From: Calliopsis andreniformis
Taxonomy: Eukaryota > Arthropoda > Insecta > Hymenoptera > Andrenidae
Length of the DNA stretch: 64,000 bases
Direction of reading: 5' to 3'
Assembly (NCBI RefSeq): GCF_051401765.1
Contig: NW_027480423.1
Coordinates: forward strand, 11,470,001 to 11,534,000
Below the pieces are notes generated by a model. That model was not told where the DNA came from. It saw nothing but the letters and a program-made list of their open reading frames with translations, and searched no databases. The position numbers and the translations under genes are program-made. Positions 63,271-64,000 of the stretch are shown in pieces. Numbering within the stretch: the stretch's first letter is position 1; every line of letters begins with the position of its first letter.

Positions 63271-64000
63271 GAACGTAGAAATGAGCATTGCTTTCAAACT
63301 GGTTGCAGATACTCCTGTTATACGATGGAAAAACCGTTGCGTTTTTATTGTATTTTATGCTTCTGACGTTGGCCTATAAGGTCCTAACTATTCGATCTCG
63401 TGGGGCAACGTCCAAGAGTGAAGCGTATGTTGCCCGAAAAGTAGGAATGACCATTACTTTCACACTGGTTGCAATTATTCATTTTATACGATTGAAAAAC
63501 TGTTGTACTTATATTGTATTTTATTCTTCTGGCGTTGAACTCTAAGTCCCTAGCTATTCGATCTGGTGGAGCAACGCCCTAGAGTGAAGGTTCTGTTGCC
63601 CGGAACGTAGAAATGACCAGTACTTTCACACTGGTTTCTATTATTCGTTTTATACAATGGAAAAACTGTTATATTTATATTGTATTTTATGCTTCTGGCG
63701 TTGATTTCTTAGGGCCTAACTATTTCATCTGGAGAAACAACGCCCTAGAGTGAAGCCTAGGTTGCCCCCAACGTAGAAATGACCATCACTTTCACACTGG
63801 TTGCAATAATTCCTGTTATGCGATGGAAAAACTGTTGTATTTTTACCGTATTTTATGTTTCTGGCGATTAATTCTAAGTCCCTAGCTATTCGTTCTGGTG
63901 GAGCAACGCCCTAGAGTGAAACCTAGGTTACCCGGAACGTAGAAATGACCAGTACTTTCACACTGTTTGCAATTATTCATTTTATACGATGAAAAGACTG
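63271..64000 (+). repeat. Continuation at reduced offset (partner 59287-60016); array runs off the window
   Basis: Matches 59287-60016 at 3,984 bp (24 monomers), including GCAGATACTCCTGTTATACG and GTTGGCCTATAAGGTCC. The final monomer, with TACGATGAAAAGACTG, is cut by the window edge, so the array continues. Confidence 0.88.

Larger units (their letters stand above)
1..64000. repeat. Satellite DNA array, ~166-bp monomer, fills the window
   Basis: Head-to-tail monomers occupy every base examined. Starts at 1, 167, 333, 499, 665, 831 and 997 are exactly 166 bp apart, and the same register can be followed to the last unit. From 1 to the monomer start at 63607, removing six 261-bp doublets leaves a length that fits 374 monomers with a net loss of about 44 bases, so the mean unit is just under 166 bp. 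All monomers point the same way; only short foldback segments are inverted. The first two-thirds of each unit is AT-rich and the last third (GGCCCTAACT to CCCGGAAC) is GC-richer. The length matches a nucleosome-plus-linker repeat, as in many centromeric satellites of plants and animals. The family and species are not recognised. No unique DNA interrupts the array and neither array end is in the window. Confidence 0.98.

Noticed and set aside
1..64000. CRISPR array
   Set aside because: The spacing is regular, but there are no unique spacers: the whole 166-bp unit repeats. No cas genes are present.
1..64000. Assignment to a named satellite family or species
   Set aside because: Satellites of 166 bp are known in several unrelated lineages, and I do not recognise this sequence. 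A repeat-database search would be needed.

Overview
The whole 64-kb window is one uninterrupted tandem satellite DNA array. I find no protein-coding gene, RNA gene, transposon or unique flanking sequence in it. The unit is about 166 bp. Successive units begin at 1, 167, 333, 499, 665, 831 and 997, exactly 166 bp apart, and the same framework of words (GTAGAAATGACC, TATACGATGG, TTATGCTTCTGGCGTTGACT, ATTCGATCTGGTGGAGCAAC, GCCTAGGTTGCCCGGAAC) recurs to the last base. By coordinate arithmetic there are about 376 ordinary monomers plus six copies of an aberrant 261-bp doublet. The array runs off both ends.

A nucleosome-sized monomer in a tens-of-kilobase, gene-free, head-to-tail array is typical of eukaryotic centromeric or pericentromeric satellites in plants and animals. 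I do not recognise the family and cannot name the organism. Assignment to a centromere is inference.

The array is a mosaic of segmental duplications, not a single regular higher-order repeat. Positions 1-10.3 kb hold overlapping copies of a roughly 16-monomer block (partners 2,655, 2,822, 3,320 and 5,807 bp apart). Positions 10.3-13.0 kb are diverged monomers with no near-identical partner found. Positions 13.0-17.1 kb hold a 19-monomer repeat, and 17.4-21.5 kb a 14-monomer tandem duplication (2,323 bp). Positions 24-30 kb hold 14- and 16-monomer duplications. Positions 30.9-57.7 kb are built from large near-identical blocks (offsets 11,398, 11,896, 10,307, 10,807, 6,399, 6,068 and 1,754 bp), all carrying or flanking the 261-bp foldback doublet. 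Positions 51.5-52.5 kb are a second diverged island. Positions 55.9-64.0 kb hold a 27-monomer repeat (4,482 bp) whose offset drops by three monomers to 3,984 bp near the right end.

Two things stand out. One is the foldback doublet, in which a monomer's first 15 bases have been copied back in inverted orientation over its middle, and which has since been amplified to six copies. The other is a conserved 17-bp site at monomer position +36 that matches seven of the nine essential positions of the mammalian CENP-B box. No gene-encoded system is visible here; the biology is that of satellite repeat evolution and, possibly, centromere chromatin.
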